From: Candidatus Gastranaerophilales bacterium | GTDB taxonomy: Bacteria; Cyanobacteriota; Vampirovibrionia; Gastranaerophilales; Gastranaerophilaceae | Reading direction: 5' to 3' | Length of the DNA: 64,000 bases | NCBI GenBank assembly: GCA_944325525.1 | Contig: CALVAK010000002.1 | Coordinates: 124,001-188,000, forward strand | Part shown: positions 57,354 through 64,000 of the stretch, piece after piece | Position numbering within the stretch: position 1 is the first letter of the stretch | Layout: each line of letters begins with the position of its first letter | Position numbers and translations under genes: made by a program | Notes under the pieces: model-generated | Databases searched by the model: none | What the model was told of the DNA's origin: nothing | What the model saw: only the letters and a program-made list of their open reading frames with translations

Positions 57354-58682
57354 ATGGTAACTTTTAATTTATTTTTAATACTATTATTACTTTTCACAAA
57401 CGGATTCTTTGTTGCATCTGAATTTGCACTTGTCAGTGTAAGACAAACAAGAATAAACCAATTAGCAAATGAAGGTAATAACACAGCAAAGATTACAACA
57501 AAAGCATTAGAAGAACTTGATAAATATATAGCAGCAACTCAACTCGGTATAACAATAGCAAGTATTGGACTCGGCTGGGTCGGGGAGGCAACACTTGCAA
57601 GAATAATAAGACCATTATTTGATTTTCTTCCTAATGTATCAAATACAATGGCAACACATACAGTGGCTACTGCCATAGCATTTATTTTAATAACATTTAT
57701 GCATGTTGTAATAGGAGAGTTAATGCCTAAATCAATTGCTTTGCAATATCCAGAAAAAACAGCACTAATTATTACTAAACCTCTGGTTCTTGCAGCAAAA
57801 ATTTTTGCACCATTTATTTTTCTATTGAACGGATTCGGAAATGCTCTATTAAAAGCATTAAAAATTCCGCCTGCACATCCTGCCTTATCCGTTCATACAG
57901 AAGAAGAACTTGATATGATTATTGATGAAAGTTACAAAGGCGGTGTTTTGAATGAAACTGAAAACTTTTTACTAAAAAACACTTTAAAATTTACAGATTT
58001 AATTGCAAAACAAATTATGATACCAAGATGCGATGTTGTATCGCTTCCTGTTAATATTGAGTCAGAAAAACTTGAAAAAATCATACTGGAAAACCAATAT
58101 ACAAGATATCCTGTATATGAAGACAATATTGATAATATTATAGGAATATTGCATGTTAAAGATTTATATTCTTGTAAAATGAAAAACCAGGAAATTAAAA
58201 TAATCAACATACTTAGAAAACCGGTACTTGTTCCTGAAACAATGTCTACAGATATGTTGATAAAAACATTTAAAAAGAATAAAACGGAACTGGCAATTGT
58301 TATTGATGAATTTGGAGGAATGTCAGGAATAATTTCACTGGAAGATGTACTGGAAGAAATTTTTGGTGAAGTACAAGATGAATTTGATGAAGAAGAGTTT
58401 GATATTAAAGAAATTAATGATAATAAATGTATTGTTAACGGTTTAGTCCGTATTGATGACTTTTTCAATCATTTTAATATTGATTGTCATGAAGAAGAAG
58501 TTGAAACAGTTGGAGGTTTCTTCCAAAAAACACTTGGCAGACTTGCTAAAATTAATGACGAAATTTGTTTTGACAAATTAAAAATTAAAGTTGTTGAATT
58601 AAAAGGCAGAAGAATAAAAAAACTCCTTGTTGAAATAAATAATAATGAAGAAAATAACCTCGTAGAAGAACAGAAAACATAA
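57354..58682 (+). CDS. HlyC/CorC family protein (CNNM + CBS + CorC domains)
   Basis: A 442-residue protein. The CNNM (DUF21) domain with 3-4 membrane segments spans about 1-190 (NGFFVASEFALVSVRQTRI, GWVGEATLARI, VIGELMPKSIALQ). Two CBS repeats follow (about 205-330, MIPRCDVVSLP, YPVYEDNIDNIIGILHVKDL). The CorC_HlyC domain closes the protein. The family is linked to Mg2+/Co2+ handling. It has its own promoter. Confidence 0.95.
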   Translation: MVTFNLFLILLLLFTNGFFVASEFALVSVRQTRINQLANEGNNTAKITTKALEELDKYIAATQLGITIASIGLGWVGEATLARIIRPLFDFLPNVSNTMATHTVATAIAFILITFMHVVIGELMPKSIALQYPEKTALIITKPLVLAAKIFAPFIFLLNGFGNALLKALKIPPAHPALSVHTEEELDMIIDESYKGGVLNETENFLLKNTLKFTDLIAKQIMIPRCDVVSLPVNIESEKLEKIILENQYTRYPVYEDNIDNIIGILHVKDLYSCKMKNQEIKIINILRKPVLVPETMSTDMLIKTFKKNKTELAIVIDEFGGMSGIISLEDVLEEIFGEVQDEFDEEEFDIKEINDNKCIVNGLVRIDDFFNHFNIDCHEEEVETVGGFFQKTLGRLAKINDEICFDKLKIKVVELKGRRIKKLLVEINNNEENNLVEEQKT

Positions 58683-58690
58683 CCAAACAT

Positions 58691-58719
58691 TTGACACTGA
58701 TATTTTCTTAAAATAAAAT
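58691..58719 (+). promoter_or_regulatory. promoter of the B12 uptake operon
   Basis: A perfect TTGACA -35 (58691-58696), a 17 bp spacer and TAAAAT -10 (58714-58719). Transcription would begin near 58726, at the first base of the leader's outer helix. It is the best promoter in the window. Confidence 0.85.
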
Positions 58720-58725
58720 AAAACA

Positions 58726-58891
58726 GGAATTAAGGAAAGCATGGATGAAAGTTCCTCACCGGTCCGCGGCCGTTAAAGTCGGAATGCTTAATTCGTATTT
58801 ACCTCGAGACAGGAGATTAAGTATGATTAAGAATATTAGTTAAATTTATCCTTCTTTATTAATTAATATATTATTTTGAGAAGGAAAGAAT
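58726..58891 (+). promoter_or_regulatory. cobalamin riboswitch leader with RBS-sequestering hairpin
   Basis: GAATTAAG (58727-58734) pairs with CTTAATTC (58787-58794) and GCAT with ATGC inside it. The enclosed core GGATGAAAGTTCC (58743-58755) and GGTCCGCGGCCGTTAAAGTC (58761-58780) resemble the conserved B12 box regions, though degenerate. A small hairpin CTC/GAG (58803-58815) follows. TCCTTCT (58849-58855) is the exact complement of AGAAGGA (58879-58885), the ribosome binding site of the receptor gene, so translation can be shut off. The downstream genes are all B12 transport. Confidence 0.75.
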
Positions 58892-60922
58892 ATGAAAAAC
58901 AAGAGAATAATTCCTCTTATTCTTGTTTTATTCATGCAATCTGCTGCTTTTGCAATACAAGAACAGGAACTAGAGAAGAAAACCTTATACGGGGAATTAA
59001 AAGAAAAAGAAGTGTATGCACTAAGAAATTATGCTGAAGATATAGCAACATCAGGAGCCAGTGTTGACATAATAACATCAGACGATATAAAAAAACAAGG
59101 ATCACCTATTATTGCCGAATTATTAAATCAGACAGCGGGAATAACGGTACAAACAGAATCCACACTCGGTTCACCAACATCAATAAGAATGCGTGGAACA
59201 GATAGAGTAAGGTTCACACTTGACGGTGTAAGAATTGACAGACCTTCAATGACAACTCCCGGAATAGAACTACAATATTTAATGAGTGATGATATTGAAA
59301 GGATTGAGGTAATACGTGGTCCACAGGGAAATGCCGGCGGAGTAAACGCATCAGGCGGTCTTATAGCCTTGCAAACAAGAAGAGGAAGAGGTCCATTATC
59401 TTTTGAGATGGGTTCAGATATTGGAGGATACGGGACTTTCAAAGAAAGATTTGCCATAATGGGCGGAGATAACAAAAAAGACTACTATATGGGTGTTACA
59501 TGGCTAAAAACAGATGGAGGCATGCATACATCAAATCTAAACCACATATATAATAATGACTATAACAACTTAAATGTTGTAACTAACACCGGCTTTAGGG
59601 TTTTAGATGAAAAGGCAGAAATAAGAAATGTATTTAGATTTTCAAGAGCAAGGAAAGATATAGGAATAGGTTTTCACAATGATTATCCGTACGGAATATA
59701 CCAGTCTCCTGACGGGAATTACGGAACAAATATTGACATATTTGACGTATTATCATTCGACCATACTCCAAATAAAAATTATAACTACAATACAAAATTC
59801 GGCATATATCACAACACGTCAAACAATTATATCTTTCCGGATAAAATAAATACAGACCCAACAATGGAGTCTTTATCCGAAATAGGAAGTACAAGATTAA
59901 ATTTCACAACTCAACACAATTATAATTACAGAGAATGGAATACGATATCTATCGGTTATAATCTTGAAACAGAATTTATTGACAGCAGATCGTCTGTTGT
60001 TAATTTCGGACTGAGAGAAACGAACAACTTTACCGGGAATACAATACAAAACGATGTTTTCATTAACGATTCAATTAACATAAAGGACAAACTATTTATA
60101 CGTGGCGGAGCTAGACTTGTAAATAATTCTGCATTTGGAACATACGTTTTACCGAACGCTTCAGCTGCATTAGTTCTTCCAACATTTAAAATAAAAGGAG
60201 CAAAAACGAAGTTTAGAGGTTCCTGGGGATATAGTGTCAATACACCTACTTTATATCAAAGATTTGCAAGAATGAGACTTATGGGATATGAAATGATTCC
60301 TAACCCAAATCTTGATGCGGAAAGAATGACCGGTTGGGATGTCGGAATTGAGCAGAGTTTTTTTGATGACAAATTAAAATTGGATTTCGGATATTTTAAT
60401 AATAAATACAAAGACTACATAAACTTTGAATATGGAATGTCAAGCTATATGTACACAAATATTGATAGTGCAAGGACTCAAGGATATGAAGCCAGATTAA
60501 CCTGGGAACCAAACGAAAAAATAAAAACAGTAATAAATTATACCTATACTGACTCTGAAGATAGAGCAACAGGGCAAGATTTAGCAGCATGCCCGCAGAA
60601 CAGATTAAACACAACAATATACTGGACCCCTATTCCAAGAATAAACACATACATAACTGCAGAAGCAGCTTCAAGCAGAGCTATGTCTTCAGCGAAGGGG
60701 GCAGATAGAACTCCCGGCTATGTTGACGTTAGAATCGGTACTAATATAAAATTATTTAGTATTAAGGGAGTACAAGTATTCTTAAAAGCTATGGTATATA
60801 ATTTACTTGACCAAAAAATATCAATGTACAAAAGCGGTAACGTTCTTTACTATGCTCCCGGAATACAATTTATGACAGGAATTTTTGTAAAATACAACTT
60901 ACCCGAGAAAGAAGATTTATAA
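58892..60922 (+). CDS. btuB: TonB-dependent receptor, BtuB-like
   Basis: A 676-residue outer-membrane receptor. A signal peptide (1-21, ending AFA) is followed by a plug domain (VDIITSDDIKKQGSPIIAELLNQTAGI, RIEVIRGPQGN) and a 22-strand-type beta-barrel with aromatic strand ends. The chain ends KYNLPEKEDL, a short extension past the usual terminal aromatic residue. It takes up cobalamin, as judged from the riboswitch and operon; no TonB/ExbBD genes lie in this window. Confidence 0.9.
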   Translation: MKNKRIIPLILVLFMQSAAFAIQEQELEKKTLYGELKEKEVYALRNYAEDIATSGASVDIITSDDIKKQGSPIIAELLNQTAGITVQTESTLGSPTSIRMRGTDRVRFTLDGVRIDRPSMTTPGIELQYLMSDDIERIEVIRGPQGNAGGVNASGGLIALQTRRGRGPLSFEMGSDIGGYGTFKERFAIMGGDNKKDYYMGVTWLKTDGGMHTSNLNHIYNNDYNNLNVVTNTGFRVLDEKAEIRNVFRFSRARKDIGIGFHNDYPYGIYQSPDGNYGTNIDIFDVLSFDHTPNKNYNYNTKFGIYHNTSNNYIFPDKINTDPTMESLSEIGSTRLNFTTQHNYNYREWNTISIGYNLETEFIDSRSSVVNFGLRETNNFTGNTIQNDVFINDSINIKDKLFIRGGARLVNNSAFGTYVLPNASAALVLPTFKIKGAKTKFRGSWGYSVNTPTLYQRFARMRLMGYEMIPNPNLDAERMTGWDVGIEQSFFDDKLKLDFGYFNNKYKDYINFEYGMSSYMYTNIDSARTQGYEARLTWEPNEKIKTVINYTYTDSEDRATGQDLAACPQNRLNTTIYWTPIPRINTYITAEAASSRAMSSAKGADRTPGYVDVRIGTNIKLFSIKGVQVFLKAMVYNLLDQKISMYKSGNVLYYAPGIQFMTGIFVKYNLPEKEDL

Positions 60923-61911
60923 TGAGCATAAATAAAAAAAACATTATTATCCTAATTCTATTTATTTTGTTTTTATTTTCTTTATATATGGCAATTTATG
61001 CAGGATATAACAATAACGGGATAAGATTATTTGAAAAGTCTTTTAATTTGTCAAACGATACAGACAGCATAATTTTAAAGATATTAAGATATCCCCGTGC
61101 ATTTAAATCAATAATAGCCGGAACAAGTCTTGCACTTGCCGGACTTTTTATGCAAGCAGTTTCAAAAAATCCGCTGGCAGAACCTTATATTACCGGTGTA
61201 TCATCAGGTGCCGCAATGGGTATAGTAATTTCATTAATATATTTCAACGGTATGAATTATTCTCTGTTCGGTTTTATTGGAGCTATTATTTCATCATTGA
61301 TTGTAATTTGTTTTGCCGGTTTAAACAGGTTTTCTATATCAAAGTTAATTCTCACGGGATTGTCAGTAAACTTATTTACCGGTTCTATTATTTCTTTATA
61401 CATTTTGACAAACCCGCAAAAAGCACAATCACTAATGTTAATACTTTCTGGCGGATTTAGCAGCAATGAAATTATATCAAATAAAACACTATTTGTTATT
61501 TTTATGTTTGCATTTGTAATCAGTTTGTTTATTATTTCTAAATTAAATTTTTTCAGATTAGATGAAAACATAACAAAATCAATAGCAAAAGAAAAAAATA
61601 TTTATATGATTGTTGTTATACTAACTTCAACATTTCTATCAGCAATAAGTGTTTTTGCTGCCGGAATCCTTGGATTTATAGGAATAATAGCACCGCAGCT
61701 TTCAGGAATGATTATAGGAAAAGACTATAGATATCTATTTTTTTCCAGTATACTGATAGGCTCTATATTAATATTAATTTCTGATTATATTTCAAGAACA
61801 CTAATATATCCGCAACAAATTCCGTTAGGATTAGTAATTGCCTTTATAGGTGCTCCTGTATTTATATTCTTCTTAACAAAAAAAGGAGATATTTTTAATG
61901 ATAGAAATTAA
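60922..61911 (+). CDS. btuC: B12 ABC transporter permease, BtuC/FecCD family
   Basis: A 329-residue protein with 9-10 membrane segments. RYPRAFKSIIAGTSLALAGLFMQAVSKNPLAEPYITGVSSGA is the conserved family block, followed by GIIAPQLSGMIIGKDYRYLF, the coupling region to the ATPase. It overlaps the receptor stop by 1 base and the ATPase start by 14 bases. Confidence 0.93.
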   Translation: MSINKKNIIILILFILFLFSLYMAIYAGYNNNGIRLFEKSFNLSNDTDSIILKILRYPRAFKSIIAGTSLALAGLFMQAVSKNPLAEPYITGVSSGAAMGIVISLIYFNGMNYSLFGFIGAIISSLIVICFAGLNRFSISKLILTGLSVNLFTGSIISLYILTNPQKAQSLMLILSGGFSSNEIISNKTLFVIFMFAFVISLFIISKLNFFRLDENITKSIAKEKNIYMIVVILTSTFLSAISVFAAGILGFIGIIAPQLSGMIIGKDYRYLFFSSILIGSILILISDYISRTLIYPQQIPLGLVIAFIGAPVFIFFLTKKGDIFNDRN

Positions 61912-62620
61912 TAACTTAACATTATATTATGATGAAATAAAATTTTTTAATAAAATTCACGTCTCGTTTCCCACTGAAAAAATGAATATAATATTAGGAC
62001 AAAATGGTGCAGGAAAAACAACATTGTTAAAAATAATTGCAGGAATGGTAAAACCTGATGAAGGAGATATAAAAACGAACAATCTAAAACCATTTTATCT
62101 CCCGCAAAAGATAAATCCAGTAAAAGGACTCAGTTTATATGAATATATATCCTCAATATATTACCGGCAAGACTTCAAGTGGCAGCTTAGTAAAGAAGAA
62201 AAAAATAAAATAATTTCCGTTCTTGAAGAATTAGAACTTATAAAAAAGAAAGATATTGCAACAGAAAAATTGAGTGCAGGCGAGTTTCAGAAGTGTAATA
62301 TTGCAATTGGGTTATTATCAAAAGCAAATCTTCTTTTACTTGATGAACCTGCAGCTAATATGGATTTGATAAATCAAATAAAAGTTTTTGATATGATTAA
62401 AAAATTAAAAGATAAAAATATAACAACTATAATAACCCTGCATGATGTTAATTTAGCTGCACATTACGGCGATTATTTTGTAGGAATAGATATTAACAGA
62501 AATATTTTTAGTGGAAACAAAGAAAATTTCTTTAATGAAAAAATTCTGAAAAGCATATATAATATTCCTTTTAAAATAACAAATAGCCACGGAGAATACA
62601 GTGTACAAATCAGTAATTAA
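61898..62620 (+). CDS. btuD: B12 ABC transporter ATPase
   Basis: A 240-residue ABC ATPase. Walker A GQNGAGKTT, Q-loop in FYLPQKINP, signature LSAGEFQKCNIAIGLL, Walker B LLLLDEPAANMD and the switch His in TLHDVNLAAHYG. The signature is LSAGE rather than LSGGQ, a common variant in the iron/B12 family. An AAGGAG ribosome binding site precedes the ATG. Confidence 0.94.
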   Translation: MIEINNLTLYYDEIKFFNKIHVSFPTEKMNIILGQNGAGKTTLLKIIAGMVKPDEGDIKTNNLKPFYLPQKINPVKGLSLYEYISSIYYRQDFKWQLSKEEKNKIISVLEELELIKKKDIATEKLSAGEFQKCNIAIGLLSKANLLLLDEPAANMDLINQIKVFDMIKKLKDKNITTIITLHDVNLAAHYGDYFVGIDINRNIFSGNKENFFNEKILKSIYNIPFKITNSHGEYSVQISN

Positions 62621-63389
62621 ATGTATTATACTCATATTCATGTTTGTTCTAGGCAATATAAACTGCGTTGCTTCTGAAAAAGAAATCAAAATAATAAGCC
62701 TATCCCCTGCTGTCACGGAAATAATATATGCAATAGGAGCACAAGACAATTTAATAGCCGTCTCAACAATGTGTGATTATCCTTACGATGTAAGGAATAA
62801 AAATAAAGCCGGAAATTATTTTTTTGTTAACAAAGAAAAAATAATAAAATATAATCCGGATTACGTTTTTACCGATATTAGTTCATTAGGATTAGCCGAA
62901 GAATTTAAAAAAACAAATATAAAATTTATATATCTCAAATTTGAAACAATTGATGAAATATATAAAAACATAATACATATAGGCAAAAGAACAAAGAAAG
63001 AAAAAGAAGCCGCTGAATTAATAAAAAAGATTCAGAAAAAAATCCTTAATTTAAATAAGACAAAGCAAAAAAGAATATTATATCTTATACAAACAGAACC
63101 AATGATTAGTGCAGGTTCAAGAAGTTTTATAAATGATGTAATTATAAAATCCGGAAATATATCCGTTACATCAGATTTAAATACATACTACCCTGTAATA
63201 ACAGAAGAGTATGCAATTAAATCAAATCCGGATATTATTATTTTAAATTACGGATTTAAACTTGATTATCTTAATAAATTATTTCCAAAGACTAAAATAA
63301 TAACATTAACAAAAGAAGAAAGTGACATTATAAACAGACCCGGAGCAAGAATATATGAAGCTGTTAAATTCTTTAACAAAATTAACTAG
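62601..63389 (+). CDS. btuF: B12 periplasmic binding protein
   Basis: A 262-residue periplasmic-binding protein of the TroA/BtuF class. A signal peptide ends near CVASEKE (about residue 25). IISLSPAVTEIIYAIGAQDNLIAVSTMCDYP is the N-terminal lobe block; NPDYVFTD and IIILNYG follow. It would hand cobalamin to BtuC. It overlaps the ATPase gene by 20 bases and the convergent HhH gene by 8. Confidence 0.92.
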   Translation: MYKSVIKCIILIFMFVLGNINCVASEKEIKIISLSPAVTEIIYAIGAQDNLIAVSTMCDYPYDVRNKNKAGNYFFVNKEKIIKYNPDYVFTDISSLGLAEEFKKTNIKFIYLKFETIDEIYKNIIHIGKRTKKEKEAAELIKKIQKKILNLNKTKQKRILYLIQTEPMISAGSRSFINDVIIKSGNISVTSDLNTYYPVITEEYAIKSNPDIIILNYGFKLDYLNKLFPKTKIITLTKEESDIINRPGARIYEAVKFFNKIN

Positions 63390-63780
63390 TATATACTATT
63401 TTTTTTAACATTAATTGTGTCTTTTCATCACTAATACCGTTTCTTATAAGAAAATTATCTACTGATGAATACAAACCATTATGTTTTCTAAGCCATACTA
63501 TCTTTTTTGCAGTAACACGGGAAAATCCGGGCAAGTACTGTAATATTTTCCAATTTATTCTATTTACATCAACAAAAGGTTTTACGTCAGCATCTATATT
63601 TTTAGACAAAGTTTCTGATGCTTTCTTGACTTTCTTTACAGACATATTTATTAATATATAATATAAAACAATAATAGATAAACCAAAAAGAATTACAATG
63701 GCAAAATAAATATAATTTTGCATTTTCAATGTATAAAATAGCAATATAAAATATATAACTAGAAATAACTGCATATTCAT
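63382..63780 (-). CDS. membrane-anchored helix-hairpin-helix protein (ComEA-like)
   Basis: A 132-residue protein. Two hydrophobic segments lie at about 3-18 and 23-46. The C-terminus carries a helix-hairpin-helix pair, LPGFSRVTAKKIVWLRKHNGLYSSVDNFL, like the DNA-binding domain of ComEA. A role in DNA uptake is possible but not shown. AAAGGT precedes the ATG at 63780; another ATG two codons on is also possible. Confidence 0.8.
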   Translation of the reverse strand: MNMQLFLVIYFILLFYTLKMQNYIYFAIVILFGLSIIVLYYILINMSVKKVKKASETLSKNIDADVKPFVDVNRINWKILQYLPGFSRVTAKKIVWLRKHNGLYSSVDNFLIRNGISDEKTQLMLKKIVYTS

Positions 63781-63811
63781 TTTACCTTTTTAAAATATTA
63801 TATAATAATTT

Positions 63812-64000
63812 TTAAACTAAATCCATGGAATATTCATCATACTGTTCAATGATGTTTAAAGCTCTTAAATATTGCAATCCTGTCATACCAACATAATTGC
63901 CGCATTGAATAAGAACATTATTCATAAAATCATCATCAATATCAGCAGCTTTATCAACAAGTTCTATTAATTGGCTTTCAGAGGGATTTTTAATTTTTGT
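63812..64000 (-). CDS. unknown protein, C-terminal fragment
   Basis: The last 62 codons and stop of a minus-strand gene whose start lies beyond the window. The visible part is acidic and helical (SESQLIELVDKAADIDDDF, then GMTGLQYLRALNIIEQYDEY). No family is recognised. Confidence 0.6.
   Translation of the reverse strand, partial: TKIKNPSESQLIELVDKAADIDDDFMNNVLIQCGNYVGMTGLQYLRALNIIEQYDEYSMDLV

Noticed and set aside
57932..58468. Open frame of 178 codons opposite the CNNM/CBS gene
   Set aside because: Antisense shadow: Ser/Ile-rich composition mirrors the acidic codons of the real gene.

Overview
The window is a 64 kb piece of an AT-rich bacterial chromosome. It is densely packed, has no insertion sequences, no CRISPR array and no rRNA, and carries two tRNA genes. 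The cell is Gram-negative in type: it has a TonB-dependent outer-membrane receptor, an AsmA-like and an MCE (MlaD-like) protein, Lgt plus a lipoprotein, and an AmiC-type amidase. It is also anaerobic and fermentative: it has a trimeric NAD-linked [FeFe]-hydrogenase, a 2-oxoacid:ferredoxin oxidoreductase, and FixC/FixX. Low GC, a VKOR-DsbA fusion of the kind known from the cyanobacterial lineage, a HisC-HAD fusion, TPR-rich proteins and B12 scavenging together suggest a non-photosynthetic relative of cyanobacteria (Vampirovibrionia/Melainabacteria, Gastranaerophilales-like). This placement is inference and was not tested by phylogeny.

Layout: 1-7.3 kb (mostly minus) holds proC (cut by the window edge), a small protein with a possible Cys-His-Asp triad, an AsmA-like protein, and a compact run of a PLP decarboxylase, a radical SAM protein with an N-terminal SPASM-like cysteine region, and an EamA transporter. 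7.4-13.0 kb (plus) is one close-packed run: ligA, a membrane protein, a SIMPL-domain protein, hisC fused to a HAD phosphatase, and hisB. 13.0-25.2 kb (minus) holds a DJ-1/PfpI protein, rsmG, a P-loop/TPR protein, DUF486, bioD-bioA, the three-gene hydrogenase operon and a TPR protein. 25.4-28.7 kb (plus) holds a second TPR protein, a dus gene and a GIY-YIG gene. 28.7-33.1 kb (minus) is a korA-korB-VKOR/DsbA-queH run. tRNA-Glu follows, then an aminotransferase, an EamA transporter, nth and leuS.

38.8-44.8 kb (minus) holds a small membrane protein, a second SPASM-like/radical SAM paralogue behind recJ, a small protein with an internal duplication, and fixX-fixC. amiC and gdhA (plus) converge on a ruvX operon (47.8-50.4 kb) that also carries a stand-alone ClpX-type zinc finger. 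50.5-55.3 kb (plus) holds a TPR lipoprotein, lgt, an MCE protein, upp, a PgeF-like protein and a SEC-C protein. tRNA-Val, a TupA-like ATP-grasp protein, a methyltransferase and a CNNM/CBS transporter-like protein follow. The right end is a vitamin B12 uptake operon (receptor, permease, ATPase, binding protein) behind a consensus promoter, a cobalamin-riboswitch-like leader and a hairpin that can cover the ribosome binding site.

The most notable observations are: (1) a repeated start architecture in which a -10 hexamer lies exactly 6 nt before the ATG with no Shine-Dalgarno, implying leaderless mRNAs for at least four genes; (2) two radical SAM paralogues with the auxiliary-cluster-like cysteine region placed before the radical SAM core; (3) the HisC-HAD fusion, which may fill the histidinol-phosphatase step; (4) the small Cys-His-Asp protein; and (5) the B12 control region, in which promoter, aptamer and RBS sequestrator can all be traced.
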